Of a DNA stretch of 64,000 nucleotides, positions 28,543-37,738 are shown in pieces. A program made the translations under genes and the position numbers. Source of the DNA: Hymenobacter taeanensis (GTDB taxonomy: Bacteria > Bacteroidota > Bacteroidia > Cytophagales > Hymenobacteraceae); contig NZ_CP053538.1 of NCBI RefSeq assembly GCF_013137895.1, positions 3,131,001 through 3,195,000 on the forward strand. The letters run 5' to 3'. A model generated the notes under the pieces. It had not been told where the DNA came from. It did no database searches and saw only the letters and a program-made list of their open reading frames with translations. Numbering within the stretch: the stretch's first letter is position 1; every line of letters begins with the position of its first letter.

Positions 28543-28842
28543 TTAGTGGTTGATTTGGTAGGCTACCTTCTCGGGCTGCACATCAGAAACATCAAAGTGT
28601 ACCCCTTCAAAAGTGCTCTTAACGGTAATGGCGTGCGTCATATCGCAGCCGGGGCACTTAATTTCTTCGGTTTCAAATTGGCCGTCATCTTCGATAGAGT
28701 TTGCCAGATGGTCGGCGGCGGGTACGCCCAGCGAGTCGGTGAATACTTCGGTGTGGCACTGGTTGCACTCAAATTTGAGGCCTACGGTATGGCCTTGCAG
28801 TTCATCGAGTGGAGCGGGAGTGCTTTTTTGTTGGATCCACAT
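28543..28842 (-). CDS. small cysteine-rich protein with zinc-ribbon-like motifs
   Basis: A 99-residue protein without a signal peptide. Two cysteine pairs are visible, FECNQCHTEVF (residues about 24-34) and IKCPGCDMTH (about 61-70), spaced as in a zinc ribbon. The protein starts MWIQQKSTPAPLDEL. No catalytic motif is seen. It may bind zinc and act as a small regulatory or structural protein, but the function is unknown. The terminator at 28478-28525 supports a real transcript on this strand. Confidence 0.65.
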   Translation of the reverse strand: MWIQQKSTPAPLDELQGHTVGLKFECNQCHTEVFTDSLGVPAADHLANSIEDDGQFETEEIKCPGCDMTHAITVKSTFEGVHFDVSDVQPEKVAYQINH

Positions 28843-28997
28843 AGGGAAGAGAGTTTGGTTACGGAAAGGAAATCAGAGCGAGAAATGCGGCCGCCAGATG
28901 CGGCCGCATAAGGAAGTACGCAGGCGGCGCCAAAAAGGTAGCCGCTCTGCCAGCGCCAGGCCAGTGTGCTGTAACCTGACAAGGCTAAAACGACACC

Positions 28998-29025
28998 GCG
29001 CCCCGCGTAATGTTACGCGGGGCGC
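28998..29025. repeat. perfect 13-bp palindromic stem
   Basis: GCGCCCCGCGTAA (28998-29010) and its exact complement (29013-29025) are separated by only two bases. It is very GC-rich, with no T-run on either side. It lies in the gap between the zinc-ribbon gene and the Spy-like gene, where no coding region is seen. Confidence 0.8.
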
Positions 29026-29060
29026 AGTGGTGACTATGCTGCCTGAGCTACGCCGGTGGC

Positions 29061-29088
29061 GCTAGGCCACCGGCCGCACTGGCCTAGC
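29061..29088. repeat. hairpin of inverted GCTAGGCCA / TGGCCTAGC motifs at the end of the Spy-like gene
   Basis: A 9-bp perfect stem (29061-29069 and 29080-29088) with a GC-rich 10-base loop. The right arm contains the TAG stop of the Spy-like gene on the minus strand. It is the second hairpin in the window built from the iterated TGGCCTAG motif. Confidence 0.8.
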
Positions 29089-29545
29089 TCCGACGCTGGT
29101 CTCCTAAGTCGCGGCGGTTGTGGTCCTGGCGGCCGTTGCGCTGGCTCATATTGTGCTGGCGCTCCTGGCGCTTGGCTTCCAGCTTAGCGTATTGCGCTTT
29201 AGTAAGGGTGCTCTTAAGCTGCTTATCGGTTTTCTTGCGAATGTCTTTGGCCTCGCTCATCATCTTGCTGCGGTCGAGGTCTTTGCGGTTGTGCAACGCC
29301 TGCATCTGCTGGTGCCGGTCCTGAAAAATCTTTGCCAGCTTGTCTTTTTGTTTGGCGTTGAGGCCTAGGTCACGGGCCATTTCGTCTTGCCGACGCTGGC
29401 GGTCCTGGGTGTTATCGGCCCGGCAGCCCTGATGGTGGCGGCTGGTTTTGTCGTGGTCTTGGCCGGGTAAAACAGGGGCTGCGCTGGCTATGAAAGAAGT
29501 GCCCAGGCTAAGCAGGAGGGCGAGGCTAAACAGTTGCTTTTTCAT
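29084..29545 (-). CDS. Spy/CpxP-like periplasmic protein
   Basis: A 153-residue exported protein with a signal peptide (MKKQLFSLALLLSLGTSFIA, cleavage probably after ASA near residue 22). The mature part is very polar and charged, predicted helical, with RDLGLNAKQKDKLAKIFQD and LTKAQYAKLEAKRQ; the second is an LTxxQ-type motif of the Spy/CpxP chaperone family. The tail is rich in Gln, Arg, Asn and His. It may act as an envelope-stress chaperone. The lack of an adjacent sensor leaves its regulation open. Confidence 0.72.
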   Translation of the reverse strand: MKKQLFSLALLLSLGTSFIASAAPVLPGQDHDKTSRHHQGCRADNTQDRQRRQDEMARDLGLNAKQKDKLAKIFQDRHQQMQALHNRKDLDRSKMMSEAKDIRKKTDKQLKSTLTKAQYAKLEAKRQERQHNMSQRNGRQDHNRRDLGDQRRS

Positions 29546-29750
29546 GGCTGTATGGAATGGGGAAGTGGAGGTTTGTAAAGAAATGACGCTGCATTGTGCC
29601 TAGGCCTATTTCAAACCAGATGCCGCATTCCAGGCCTCAACCCGCATTATCCACTAACGCCTCAATAAATCGGATTAACCTTCTCGTTTACTCTGCCAAC
29701 CCTGAAAGCAGGTTTGGAATGTTACTGCGCTATTTTAGTACTTTGGCCGC

Positions 29751-30317
29751 ATGACACACCCCCTGAGCTTGCTACCGGCGCCATCTGCGGTAGTACCTCA
29801 ACTCGAAACCCCTGATTTGCTTCTGCGTGGCCCCCGCATTACTGATCTGCCGGAGTTTGCCTCCATGGCCGCCGACCCCGATTTCTACCGGTATGTAGGG
29901 GCCAAACCGCAAACTGAGGAGGATGCGTGGCGCAGGTTGCTGGCCCAGCAGGGCCACTGGACGCTGCTGGGATACGGAGCATGGTCAGTAGAGGAAAAAG
30001 CCACGGGCCGCTTCATTGGCACCGTGGGGTTCTTTGATTTTCAGCGCGACCTCACGCCCTCCATCAAGGGTACGCTCGAGGCTGGCTGGGCGCTGGCACC
30101 GCGCATCCACGGCCGGGGGTACGCCAGCCAAGCGGTTGAAGCTGCTTTGCAGTGGGCCGATGCGCACTTCCCCACCGCCCGCATGACCTGTATCATCGAC
30201 CCTGATAACGTTGCCTCCCTCAAAGTGGCCTCCAAGTTTGGCTTCCAGGAAATTGCCCGCACCACTTACCACGATGGGCCCGTTCTGTTGTTGGAGAGGT
30301 CTAAAGGAAATAAATAG
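29751..30317 (+). CDS. GNAT family N-acetyltransferase (RimJ/RimL type)
   Basis: A 188-residue acetyl-CoA-dependent N-acetyltransferase. LETPDLLLRGPRITDLPEF is the typical N-terminus of RimJ/RimL-like members, GTVGFFDF is the beta4 region, and ALAPRIHGRGYASQAVEAAL contains the acetyl-CoA-binding R/Q-x-x-G-x-G/A loop. IDPDNVASLKVASKFGFQE is the conserved end. The acceptor is unknown. It stands alone, with a long hairpin downstream. Confidence 0.88.
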   Translation: MTHPLSLLPAPSAVVPQLETPDLLLRGPRITDLPEFASMAADPDFYRYVGAKPQTEEDAWRRLLAQQGHWTLLGYGAWSVEEKATGRFIGTVGFFDFQRDLTPSIKGTLEAGWALAPRIHGRGYASQAVEAALQWADAHFPTARMTCIIDPDNVASLKVASKFGFQEIARTTYHDGPVLLLERSKGNK

Positions 30318-30450
30318 CCCAGCTTAGCGCCCGTATATAGAATGTCAAAAGCTGCTAACAGTGCACGGAGCTAAGCGACTGGCAGAGTGATGTCTGGGAG
30401 TAGAGCCACAGTAGGTTTTGGCTAAGCAACCGTTTTCTCAGCAGCAGGTT

Positions 30451-30498
30451 TTCAAGCAACAGGCCTGCCCCTTTAAGGGAGCAGGCCTGTTGCTTGAA
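30451..30498. terminator. long hairpin between convergent genes, likely bidirectional terminator
   Basis: An 18-bp perfect stem (TTCAAGCAACAGGCCTGC at 30451-30468, complement at 30481-30498) around a partly self-complementary CCCTTTAAGGGA loop. It lies between the GNAT gene and the TlpA-like gene, which converge. There is no clear T-run, so it may act with Rho or as an mRNA-stabilising end. Confidence 0.75.
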
Positions 30499-30527
30499 AT
30501 GCTATAGGCAGTGGCCTACGGACTTGA

Positions 30528-31865
30528 CTATTCCGCTAGCAGCTGGTCAATCGTTTTGTTGAACTCAGCAATTTCCTGCTGATAGTACTTGCCCGTGCCG
30601 GGGCCCGAGAAACCCGTGTGGATTTTGCGCACCTCACCCTTCTTGTCCAAGAAAATTGTGGTGGGGAAGGCCAGCACTTTGGCTAGCTGTGGCAATGATT
30701 TGCTGGCGGCATCTTTGTCGGCCACGCCGGCCACGGCCAGGTCGTAGCCAATGTTCATGCGCTGCTTCATTTTCAGGAGCTTCTGCGAGGCCAGCTTCTG
30801 GTCTTCGGTGCGCTCGTAGCCTAGGCCTATGATTTCTACGCCGCGGCTTTTGTTTTTCTCGTACCAAGGCGCCAGAAAGTTGGTTTCATCCATGCAGTTA
30901 GGGCACCAGGAGCCCAGAATCTGCAGCACCACTACTTTGCCCGCGTACTTGGGGTCAGAAGGGGAGATGCTACCGCCCTCGAAGATGCTGGGGAATTTAA
31001 AGCTCAGCTTCTTCTGGCCGGGCTTCATGCCGGTGAGGGCATTGGCATCGGGTAGCTTGGCATTGCCGTCGAGCACGGCGGTCCAGGTTTCGTGGCCCGC
31101 TTTGCCGCTGTAGAAGTCGCCCTGAATGCGGTTGATATTGCCGGGCTTATCCAGCTTGCCATCAAACAGGAAGCCATGGCTACCATCGAATGTAGAGAGC
31201 ATCACGTGCTCACCATCGGCTTTGGTAACCAGGTTGCCGGCCAGGTAACGGTAGTCGCCGGTAGTAGTCAGGAAGGTGCCCGTAATGCCAGAGCCCCCGG
31301 TGGAGTCTTGCTGAATTATGCCTACGGCCGGGTATGTGTTGCCTTCGTCGTCCTTGAACTCAGTGCGGAACGTTGCGCCTTGCTTTAAATCACCAAATAC
31401 TTCGGCCTTTTTAGTGCCGCCAGAGAACAGCTCTTGGTTTTCGGTTGCTTTTGCTGCCACAAAAGGAATGCGGTAGGGGCTGCCGGTATCGTACTTCACC
31501 CAAGCTCCTGTGACTTTGCCGGTGCCATCGGGCCGCACCACTAGCGCGGCATCAAACACACCTAAGCGGATGGTTGTGGAGTCGCCCGTAGTGGTAATTT
31601 CGTCGAGTTTGAGGCGCTCCTCACCGTTGCGCAGCGTTACGGTGGGCTTGCCGCCGTTGGTGGCTACATCAAACAGAAAGGGGATTTCCTGGCCCTGGGT
31701 GCTGAGTACGCCGCGCCAGGTACCGGCGGTAAGCGGAGAAGAGGCCGCGCCGGAAGCATCAGCGGCTTGGTTTTCGGAAGTCGTCGAATTGGACTGACAG
31801 GCTACCGCGGCCAGCGCGAGTCCGGCCCCGGCTACGGCCTTGCGTATTGCAATGGCTACGGGCAT
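30528..31865 (-). CDS. TlpA-family thioredoxin-like lipoprotein
   Basis: A 445-residue protein. The lipoprotein signal has its cysteine in LAAVACQS (about residue 23). Residues about 45-290 form a beta-rich N-terminal domain of unknown role, and residues about 300-445 a thioredoxin fold with the active-site motif SWCPNC (residues about 320-325) followed by FPTTIFLDKKGEVRKIHTGF, a TlpA/ResA-like pattern. It is probably an envelope disulfide reductant. In Bacteroidota such fused proteins are common and their targets are mostly unknown. It is a single gene on this strand. Confidence 0.87.
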   Translation of the reverse strand: MPVAIAIRKAVAGAGLALAAVACQSNSTTSENQAADASGAASSPLTAGTWRGVLSTQGQEIPFLFDVATNGGKPTVTLRNGEERLKLDEITTTGDSTTIRLGVFDAALVVRPDGTGKVTGAWVKYDTGSPYRIPFVAAKATENQELFSGGTKKAEVFGDLKQGATFRTEFKDDEGNTYPAVGIIQQDSTGGSGITGTFLTTTGDYRYLAGNLVTKADGEHVMLSTFDGSHGFLFDGKLDKPGNINRIQGDFYSGKAGHETWTAVLDGNAKLPDANALTGMKPGQKKLSFKFPSIFEGGSISPSDPKYAGKVVVLQILGSWCPNCMDETNFLAPWYEKNKSRGVEIIGLGYERTEDQKLASQKLLKMKQRMNIGYDLAVAGVADKDAASKSLPQLAKVLAFPTTIFLDKKGEVRKIHTGFSGPGTGKYYQQEIAEFNKTIDQLLAE

Positions 31866-32013
31866 GATGAAAAGGTTAAGTGAATTCGAGGCTAAACTAC
31901 TGCCGAGGGTTATTAGTTTATAATCAAAGGCTACATAAGCTGCCCCTATTCTGTGATTATTCGTTAGAATGATTCTAAATGAGGATTTAGGACGGTAGCA
32001 AAACCCCTAAAAG

Positions 32014-32045
32014 TTGGCCCGCGGGCCGACCGATACGTATATTTG
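32014..32045 (+). promoter_or_regulatory. putative Bacteroidota-type promoter of the aconitase gene
   Basis: TATATTTG at 32038-32045 matches the -7 consensus TANNTTTG exactly, with a TTG at 32014-32016, 21 bases upstream. The predicted transcript starts about 45 bases before the ATG at 32097. Confidence 0.65.
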
Positions 32046-32096
32046 CGGACTTGCCGCTGGCAGGTTCGTTCTCTCCACTATTTTCACTTTCGCATT

Positions 32097-34391
32097 ATGG
32101 CGTTTGACTTAGAAATGATCAAGGCCGTGTACGATGGCATGGGCTCCCGCATTGAAGCCGCCCGTACCGCCGTTGGCCGCCCGCTTACCCTGACTGAAAA
32201 AATCCTGTACGCTCACCTGTACGGCGGCTCTGTTTCGCAGGCGTATGAGCGGGGCGTTTCCTACGTCGACTTTGCCCCGGACCGCGTTGCTATGCAGGAC
32301 GCTACGGCCCAGATGGCGCTGTTGCAGTTCATGCAGGCTGGTAAAGCTAAAGTAGCGGTGCCCAGCACCGTGCACTGCGACCACCTGATTCAGGCTAAAG
32401 AAGGAGCCGACGAGGATTTGGCCATTGCCAACTCCGAGAATAAGGAAGTATATGATTTCCTGGCTTCGGTATCCAATAAATATGGCATCGGCTTCTGGAA
32501 GCCGGGCGCGGGTATCATTCACCAGGTAGTACTTGAGAACTACGCCTTCCCCGGCGGTATGATGATCGGTACTGACTCGCACACCCCCAACGCTGGTGGC
32601 CTAGGCATGATTGCGATTGGTGTGGGTGGTGCTGATGCCGTTGACGTAATGGCCGGTATGGCCTGGGAACTGAAGTTCCCGAAAGTAATTGGCGTGAAGC
32701 TGACCGGTAAAATGAACGGTTGGACTTCGGCTAAAGACGTAATCCTGCGCGTAGCGGGTATCCTGACCGTAAAAGGCGGTACGGGCGCCATTGTAGAATA
32801 CTTTGGCGAAGGTGCTAACAGCCTCTCCGCTACCGGTAAAGGCACCATCTGTAACATGGGTGCTGAAATTGGGGCTACTACCTCAGTGTTCAGCTACGAC
32901 GAAAAGATGGGCGACTATCTGCGTGGTACCGACCGCGCCGAAATTGCCGATGCTGCTGCTGCTGTAGCCCAGCACCTGCGCGCCGACGACGAGGTGTACG
33001 CTAACCCCGAGAACTTCTACGATCAGCTGATCGAGATTGATCTGAACACGCTGGAGCCCTACGTGAACGGTCCGTTCACGCCAGACGCCGCCTGGCCCAT
33101 TTCGCAGTTCGCTGCCGCCGTAAAAGAGCACGGCTGGCCCGAGAAGCTGGAAGTAGGCCTCATTGGTTCCTGCACCAACTCTTCCTACGAAGACATTACC
33201 CGTGCTGCTTCCATCGCGGAGCAGGCCGTACAGAAAGGCCTGACGGTAAACGCTGAGTTTACCGTAACGCCTGGCTCGGAGCTGGTGCGCTACACCGTAG
33301 AGCGTGACGGTTTGCTGGATACCTTCGCTCAGATGGGCGGCGTGGTGCTGGCAAATGCCTGCGGTCCGTGCATTGGCCAGTGGGCCCGCCACACCGATGA
33401 CCCCAAGCGCCGCAACTCTATCATCACCTCGTTTAACCGCAACTTTGCTAAGCGTAACGACGGCAACCCGAACACGCACGCGTTCGTGGCTTCGCCCGAA
33501 ATTGTAACGGCTTTTGCTATTGCCGGTGACCTGACCTTTAACCCCCTAGTTGATACCCTGACCACCAAAGACGGTCAGCAGGTACGCCTCGATGAGCCCC
33601 ACGGCCTCGAAATGCCTCCTCAGGGCTACGCCGTAGAGGATGCTGGCTACCAAGCTCCGGCCGTTGATAGCTCAGGAGTGCAGGTACTTGTTGATCCAGG
33701 CTCCGACCGTCTGCAGCTGCTCGACCCGTTCAAGCCATGGGAAGGCACCGACCTGACTGGTCTGCGTCTGCTCATCAAAGCGCAGGGCAAGTGCACCACC
33801 GACCACATCTCCATGGCTGGCCCATGGTTGAAGTACCGTGGTCACTTGGATAACATCTCCAACAACATGCTCATTGGGGCTACCAACGCTTTCAACGGCG
33901 AGGCTAACGCTGTGAAAGACGGTATGACCCAGGGTACGCCGTACTCGGCAGTGCCGCAGGTAGCTCGTAACTACAAAGCGCAGGGCATTGGCTCTATTGT
34001 GGTAGGTGATGAGAATTACGGAGAAGGTTCGTCGCGGGAGCACGCTGCCATGGAGCCCCGCCACTTGGGCGTGCGCGCTATCCTGGTGAAGAGCTTCGCT
34101 CGTATCCACGAAACCAACCTGAAGAAGCAGGGCATGCTGGCCCTGACCTTCGCCAACAAGGCCGACTACGACCTGATCGAAGAGGACGATACCATTGACA
34201 TCCTCGGCCTCACGTCATTCGCTCCCGGTCAGCCCCTGCAGGTGCGCCTGCACCACGCCGACGGCGACACCGACCTCATCACGGTGAACCACACCTACAA
34301 TGAGGGGCAGATTGAGTGGTTCAAAGCCGGCTCGGCCCTGAACCTGATTCGTCTGCAGGAAGCGGGTGGTGCTCAGCTGTCGCAGAAGTAA
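32097..34391 (+). CDS. aconitate hydratase
   Basis: [4Fe-4S] enzyme of the TCA cycle that isomerises citrate to isocitrate. It is 764 residues, the length of mitochondrial-type aconitase. The start is the ATG of [17 protein letters not shown]; codons upstream of it overlap the promoter. Cluster cysteines are in GSCTNSS (about residue 361) and [11 protein letters not shown] (about residues 424-427). [13 protein letters not shown] and [17 protein letters not shown] mark the C-terminal swivel domain. It has its own promoter and terminator, so it is probably monocistronic. Confidence 0.97.
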   Translation: MAFDLEMIKAVYDGMGSRIEAARTAVGRPLTLTEKILYAHLYGGSVSQAYERGVSYVDFAPDRVAMQDATAQMALLQFMQAGKAKVAVPSTVHCDHLIQAKEGADEDLAIANSENKEVYDFLASVSNKYGIGFWKPGAGIIHQVVLENYAFPGGMMIGTDSHTPNAGGLGMIAIGVGGADAVDVMAGMAWELKFPKVIGVKLTGKMNGWTSAKDVILRVAGILTVKGGTGAIVEYFGEGANSLSATGKGTICNMGAEIGATTSVFSYDEKMGDYLRGTDRAEIADAAAAVAQHLRADDEVYANPENFYDQLIEIDLNTLEPYVNGPFTPDAAWPISQFAAAVKEHGWPEKLEVGLIGSCTNSSYEDITRAASIAEQAVQKGLTVNAEFTVTPGSELVRYTVERDGLLDTFAQMGGVVLANACGPCIGQWARHTDDPKRRNSIITSFNRNFAKRNDGNPNTHAFVASPEIVTAFAIAGDLTFNPLVDTLTTKDGQQVRLDEPHGLEMPPQGYAVEDAGYQAPAVDSSGVQVLVDPGSDRLQLLDPFKPWEGTDLTGLRLLIKAQGKCTTDHISMAGPWLKYRGHLDNISNNMLIGATNAFNGEANAVKDGMTQGTPYSAVPQVARNYKAQGIGSIVVGDENYGEGSSREHAAMEPRHLGVRAILVKSFARIHETNLKKQGMLALTFANKADYDLIEEDDTIDILGLTSFAPGQPLQVRLHHADGDTDLITVNHTYNEGQIEWFKAGSALNLIRLQEAGGAQLSQK

Positions 34392-34413
34392 TTCTGCATT
34401 TGAGCTAACTAGG

Positions 34414-34450
34414 CAAAGAGCCGCTTCGTAAGAGGCGGCTCTTTGTTTTT
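34414..34450 (+). terminator. intrinsic terminator after aconitase
   Basis: CAAAGAGCCGC (34414-34424) pairs with GCGGCTCTTTG (34435-34445), followed by a T-run. Confidence 0.93.
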
Positions 34451-34525
34451 GATAAGTGATACGCGCCAAGTCTTTGTTCGTAGGCCAGTGCTTATTAGTA
34501 GCACAACTTCTTCTCTGCAATCTAA

Positions 34526-35485
34526 ATGGCCCCCACTAAACAAGCCGTTTCCCTCGTTGGCTTTCTGGTTACCCTGCTAGGAGCCATCTTATTTTCCACC
34601 AAAGCCATCATTGTTAAGCTGGCCTTCGGGCATACGCACGCCGATGCCGTGACGCTGTTGGCACTGCGCATGATGTTTTCGCTGCCATTTTACCTGGCAG
34701 CGGCCTTTCTGGTGAGCACGCATAAGAGCAACGTGCGCATGACCGGACGCGAATGGCTACTGGTAACGGCCATAGGCCTGTTGGGCTACTACTTCAGTAG
34801 CCTGTTTGACTTCCTGGGCCTGCAATACATATCGGCAGGGCTGGAGCGGCTGATTCTGTTTTTGTATCCAAGCTTTGCGGTATTTATCAATGCCGTGTAT
34901 TTCAGACAGCGTATTTCCGGCATACAGCGCGTAGCCTTGCTGCTGACTTACTTGGGCATTGCCTTGGCGTATTTTGGTGAGCTATCCATCGACTCACAAA
35001 ATCCCAACTTCTATCTGGGGAGCGGGTTGGTGTTCCTGTGTGCAGTTACCTACTCTGTCTATATTGTTGGGAGTGGGCGGGTTATTCCGCGGGTAGGAGC
35101 CAATAAGTTTACTGCTTACGCCATGCTGGCAGCAACCGCCGGGGTGTTCGTGCATTTCCTGCTCACGCATGATATCCGGCAGGTAGAGCTAGGCCGGGGG
35201 ATGTGGGTATACGGGTTACTATTGGCTATTCTGGCTACCGTGCTGCCTTCCTTCCTGATTTCGCAGGGTATGAAGAAGATAGGCTCTAACAATGTGGCCA
35301 TTATCAGTGGAATCGGGCCGGTATCCACTATTCTGCAGGCTCATTACGTGCTAGGAGAGAAAATATTCACGGAGCAAATAGTGGGTACTCTGCTGGTGGT
35401 GGTAGGGGTGTTGCTGATTGGCTGGAAGCGAGATAAGGGAAAGGAAGCAGGGGAGCAAAAGCCCACGGCAGTTGAGGTTGGGTAG
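34526..35485 (+). CDS. DMT superfamily transporter (EamA family)
   Basis: A 319-residue membrane protein with ten hydrophobic segments arranged as two EamA repeats. The first starts at LVTLLGAILFSTKAIIVKLA and includes FLGLQYISAGLERLILFLYP; the second starts near YLGSGLVFLCAVTYSVYIVG and ends with LVVVGVLLIGW. Members export or import small metabolites; the substrate cannot be told from sequence. The stop is 25 bases before the NadR-like gene, so the two may be co-transcribed. A link to NAD precursors is speculative. Confidence 0.9.
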   Translation: MAPTKQAVSLVGFLVTLLGAILFSTKAIIVKLAFGHTHADAVTLLALRMMFSLPFYLAAAFLVSTHKSNVRMTGREWLLVTAIGLLGYYFSSLFDFLGLQYISAGLERLILFLYPSFAVFINAVYFRQRISGIQRVALLLTYLGIALAYFGELSIDSQNPNFYLGSGLVFLCAVTYSVYIVGSGRVIPRVGANKFTAYAMLAATAGVFVHFLLTHDIRQVELGRGMWVYGLLLAILATVLPSFLISQGMKKIGSNNVAIISGIGPVSTILQAHYVLGEKIFTEQIVGTLLVVVGVLLIGWKRDKGKEAGEQKPTAVEVG

Positions 35486-35510
35486 CGAACTGTATAGAAA
35501 GCTACACCAC

Positions 35511-36488
35511 ATGACGCACGCGCTGGTTTTTGGCAAGTTTCTGCCCTTTCATCACGGTCATCGGGCCCTCATTGACTTTGCGCGGCAGCACTGCGACCTA
35601 CTAACTGTGCTGGTGTGCGCCAGTGACCAAGAAAACGTATCGGGTGCAGTGCGGGCACACTGGATCAGCACAACGTACGAGAATGTGGAGAGTATTCAAG
35701 TGCAAGTGTTCGAGTACAAGGAAGCCGAGTTACCTAATACCTCTGAAACTTCAACAGCAGTAGCGCAGCTCTGGGCCCACGTGTTTCAGCGGCTAGTGCC
35801 AACCGTTTCTCTGGTGGTAACCTCCGAGTCCTACGGCGCTCTGGTGGCGCAGTACCTTGGCATTCGGCACCTGGATTTTGACGTGAAGCGGGCGCAGGTA
35901 CCCATTTCGGGCTCTGCTATCCGGGCCAACGTGAGGAGCAACTGGTCATATTTGCCTGCAAGTGTGCAAGCTTTTTATCGGCGCACGGTGGCCATATTGG
36001 GCACGGAGTCAACTGGCAAGACCACGCTTACCCAGCAACTGGCGGCTCACTTTGGTGCGTCCTGCGTGATAGAAACTGCCCGGGAGCTGATTGCTGATTC
36101 TACGGAGTTCAGCACCGCTGATCTTTACGCAGTGGCAGCGGAGCACGCCCGCAGAATTGAGCTACTCCGGCCAATAGCAGGCCCATTGCTGCTACTTGAT
36201 ACGGATGTGCATATAACGCAATCTTACGCGCGTTTCACTAGCAATGAGTGGCTGGATCTTCCCTCAGAAGTGTACGCTCATAATCGCGCCGACTTGTATC
36301 TGTATTTGCTACCGGATGTGCCTTTCGTGCAGGATGGTACCCGCCTGTCAGCTACCCAGCGCCAGCGCCTAGACAAAGCGCACCGACTCACGCTGGCTCA
36401 CTTTGGTATTGAGTACCAGGAAATAGGCGGAAGCTGGGCAGAGCGGTTTGCTCAGGCAGTGCAGCTAATTGAAGAGATGCTACACTGA
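35511..36488 (+). CDS. NadR-like bifunctional NMN adenylyltransferase/ribosylnicotinamide kinase
   Basis: A 325-residue protein beginning THALVFGKFLPFHHGHRALI, the nucleotidyltransferase HxGH motif that binds ATP and NMN. A second domain starts at about residue 159 with the Walker A motif ILGTESTGKTTL and carries ETARELI and LLLLDTDVHITQSY, as in the kinase part of NadR. The E. coli N-terminal DNA-binding domain is absent, as usual outside enterobacteria. It should salvage nicotinamide riboside to NAD in the cytoplasm. The ATG at 35511 was chosen because codons upstream overlap the EamA gene and match nothing. Confidence 0.9.
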   Translation: MTHALVFGKFLPFHHGHRALIDFARQHCDLLTVLVCASDQENVSGAVRAHWISTTYENVESIQVQVFEYKEAELPNTSETSTAVAQLWAHVFQRLVPTVSLVVTSESYGALVAQYLGIRHLDFDVKRAQVPISGSAIRANVRSNWSYLPASVQAFYRRTVAILGTESTGKTTLTQQLAAHFGASCVIETARELIADSTEFSTADLYAVAAEHARRIELLRPIAGPLLLLDTDVHITQSYARFTSNEWLDLPSEVYAHNRADLYLYLLPDVPFVQDGTRLSATQRQRLDKAHRLTLAHFGIEYQEIGGSWAERFAQAVQLIEEMLH

Positions 36489-36492
36489 GCGG

Positions 36493-36903
36493 TTACAGCG
36501 TAGCTACCTGCGCGGCCCGAAGTTCCTGCGGTTTCTGAACTAGGTAATAATATAGCAGAATCGCTAGGCCACTCAGGAAGGGTAGTAGCGCCATATGCTT
36601 ACCAGTAATGCTGCCCCACACGTGCACAGTATCAAAGCCAAAGAACTCACTGATCATCCAGTAAGAGTTAGCGGTTATCCAGAATACGATGGCCAGATTG
36701 TGCGCCAACTCGGCTTTAATATCGCGGGTGCGCCAGGTAATAAGCACGGCAATGCTCAGCGTTGGAATGATCATAGAGAGGCCTAGCGGCTTCCAAATCA
36801 TGCACCACCCAATGTCTTTGAGCAGCCAGAACAGGATGTGCATGTTTTCCATCCGGCGGTAGGGGGCCGGGATGCTGTACGTCTCTTCGGTAACGTGTTC
36901 CAT
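36493..36903 (-). CDS. predicted four-helix membrane protein, unknown function
   Basis: A 136-residue protein with four hydrophobic segments (around residues 25-35, 40-56, 68-86 and 103-123). A charged loop, WRTRDIKAEL, lies between the second and third. It starts MEHVTEETYSIP and has no signal peptide or catalytic motif. It is convergent with the NadR-like gene, with only 4 bases between the stops. The function is unknown. A -7-like element 18 bases upstream supports expression. Confidence 0.7.
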   Translation of the reverse strand: MEHVTEETYSIPAPYRRMENMHILFWLLKDIGWCMIWKPLGLSMIIPTLSIAVLITWRTRDIKAELAHNLAIVFWITANSYWMISEFFGFDTVHVWGSITGKHMALLPFLSGLAILLYYYLVQKPQELRAAQVATL

Positions 36904-36920
36904 GAGGCAGTATAAGGCTA

Positions 36921-36928
36921 CAAAGATA
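36921..36928 (-). promoter_or_regulatory. putative -7 element of the membrane protein gene
   Basis: On the minus strand this reads TATCTTTG, an exact TANNTTTG match, 18 bases before the start codon. No clear -33 TTG is present. Confidence 0.4.
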
Positions 36929-37016
36929 TCAGGCGTAACAGCTAGCGAAATTCTATTTAGTTCTGCTTTTTAGCTAGGCCACTCAATAAGAAGCTTGGCT
37001 AATAGGCAAAAAGAAA

Positions 37017-37054
37017 CCCGGTTGTTTCCGCGTGGTAAAACGGAAACAGCCGGG
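37017..37054 (-). terminator. intrinsic terminator after the 37085-37333 gene
   Basis: CCCGGTTGTTTCCG (37017-37030) pairs with CGGAAACAGCCGGG (37041-37054) with one G-T pair. On the minus strand a T-rich stretch follows. Confidence 0.75.
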
Positions 37055-37084
37055 ATAAGAGTGGCGGAAAAGAAGAGTAGTGGG

Positions 37085-37333
37085 CTAGTTGAGCCACACA
37101 TTAGCTACCGTCTCGAAGCGGTAACGGGCAAATGCTCCGTAAGGGCGCTCAGCATAGAAGCCGAGTACATGGATCTGAGGCTCGCCGGTGCGAGCGTTGC
37201 GCCGTACTTGCACGGGATACACGTGGCCGGCCTCTGGCCAATCGCCCACGTGGTCGGCGGGGCGGCGGCTGGCGTCCACGCATCGGGCATACTGCTGGAC
37301 GGGAATCGGAACAGGAAGCTTGACTTTCGACAT
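37085..37333 (-). CDS. small hypothetical protein
   Basis: An 82-residue basic and aromatic-rich protein from the ATG at 37333, starting MSKVKLPVPIPVQQYARCVD. It ends RYRFETVANVWLN. No signal peptide or membrane segment is present. The repeated short strands, for example HVYPVQVRRN and PQIHVLGFYAERP, look like a small beta-barrel. I know no family. The terminator just downstream supports a real gene. A TATCTTTG element ends only 3 bases before the start codon, so a leaderless transcript is possible. Confidence 0.6.
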   Translation of the reverse strand: MSKVKLPVPIPVQQYARCVDASRRPADHVGDWPEAGHVYPVQVRRNARTGEPQIHVLGFYAERPYGAFARYRFETVANVWLN

Positions 37334-37339
37334 ATCCAA

Positions 37340-37738
37340 AGATACAAATATGGCGACATAAAAACTAAAAATATTGGAATAAAATGAGTTGGTACAGCAA
37401 TTAGAGTAACTGCTCCATATTGAAGGTTTTAATCAAATTTTAATAAAAGTTAGACCTACCTAATCTACGGTTTAGGCTACTCTGTGTTTGGCTAATGAGC
37501 GTTAGTGTGGTTGCTAGATATGCTAAATATTTTAGTAGATATACTGCGCGTATTGATAAGGCAACTGAATGGCTCAGGGGAACCTGAAGGAAAGACGCGT
37601 AAGCAAACCAACGTCTGCTGAAACGGCAACGTAGCTTCGTGCAACTTCCTGCACATGTCTGGCTAAGGCTGACATGCAACATCCCCGCCAGCATTGGTTG
37701 CCGACGGGGATGCTATGCGTGGTGAAGCAGAAACCAGG
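37340..37738. other. AT-rich intergenic region without a convincing gene
   Basis: This stretch is clearly richer in A and T than its surroundings. The one frame of some length, on the minus strand, has no family features. A hairpin with CATCCCC (37680-37686) and GGGGATG (37706-37712) lies downstream of the DUF2383-type gene and may end its transcript, although no T-run follows. Confidence 0.5.

Noticed and set aside
37440..37694. 84-codon minus-strand frame in an AT-rich gap
   Set aside because: The composition is unlike neighbouring genes, with no family features, signal peptide or upstream element.
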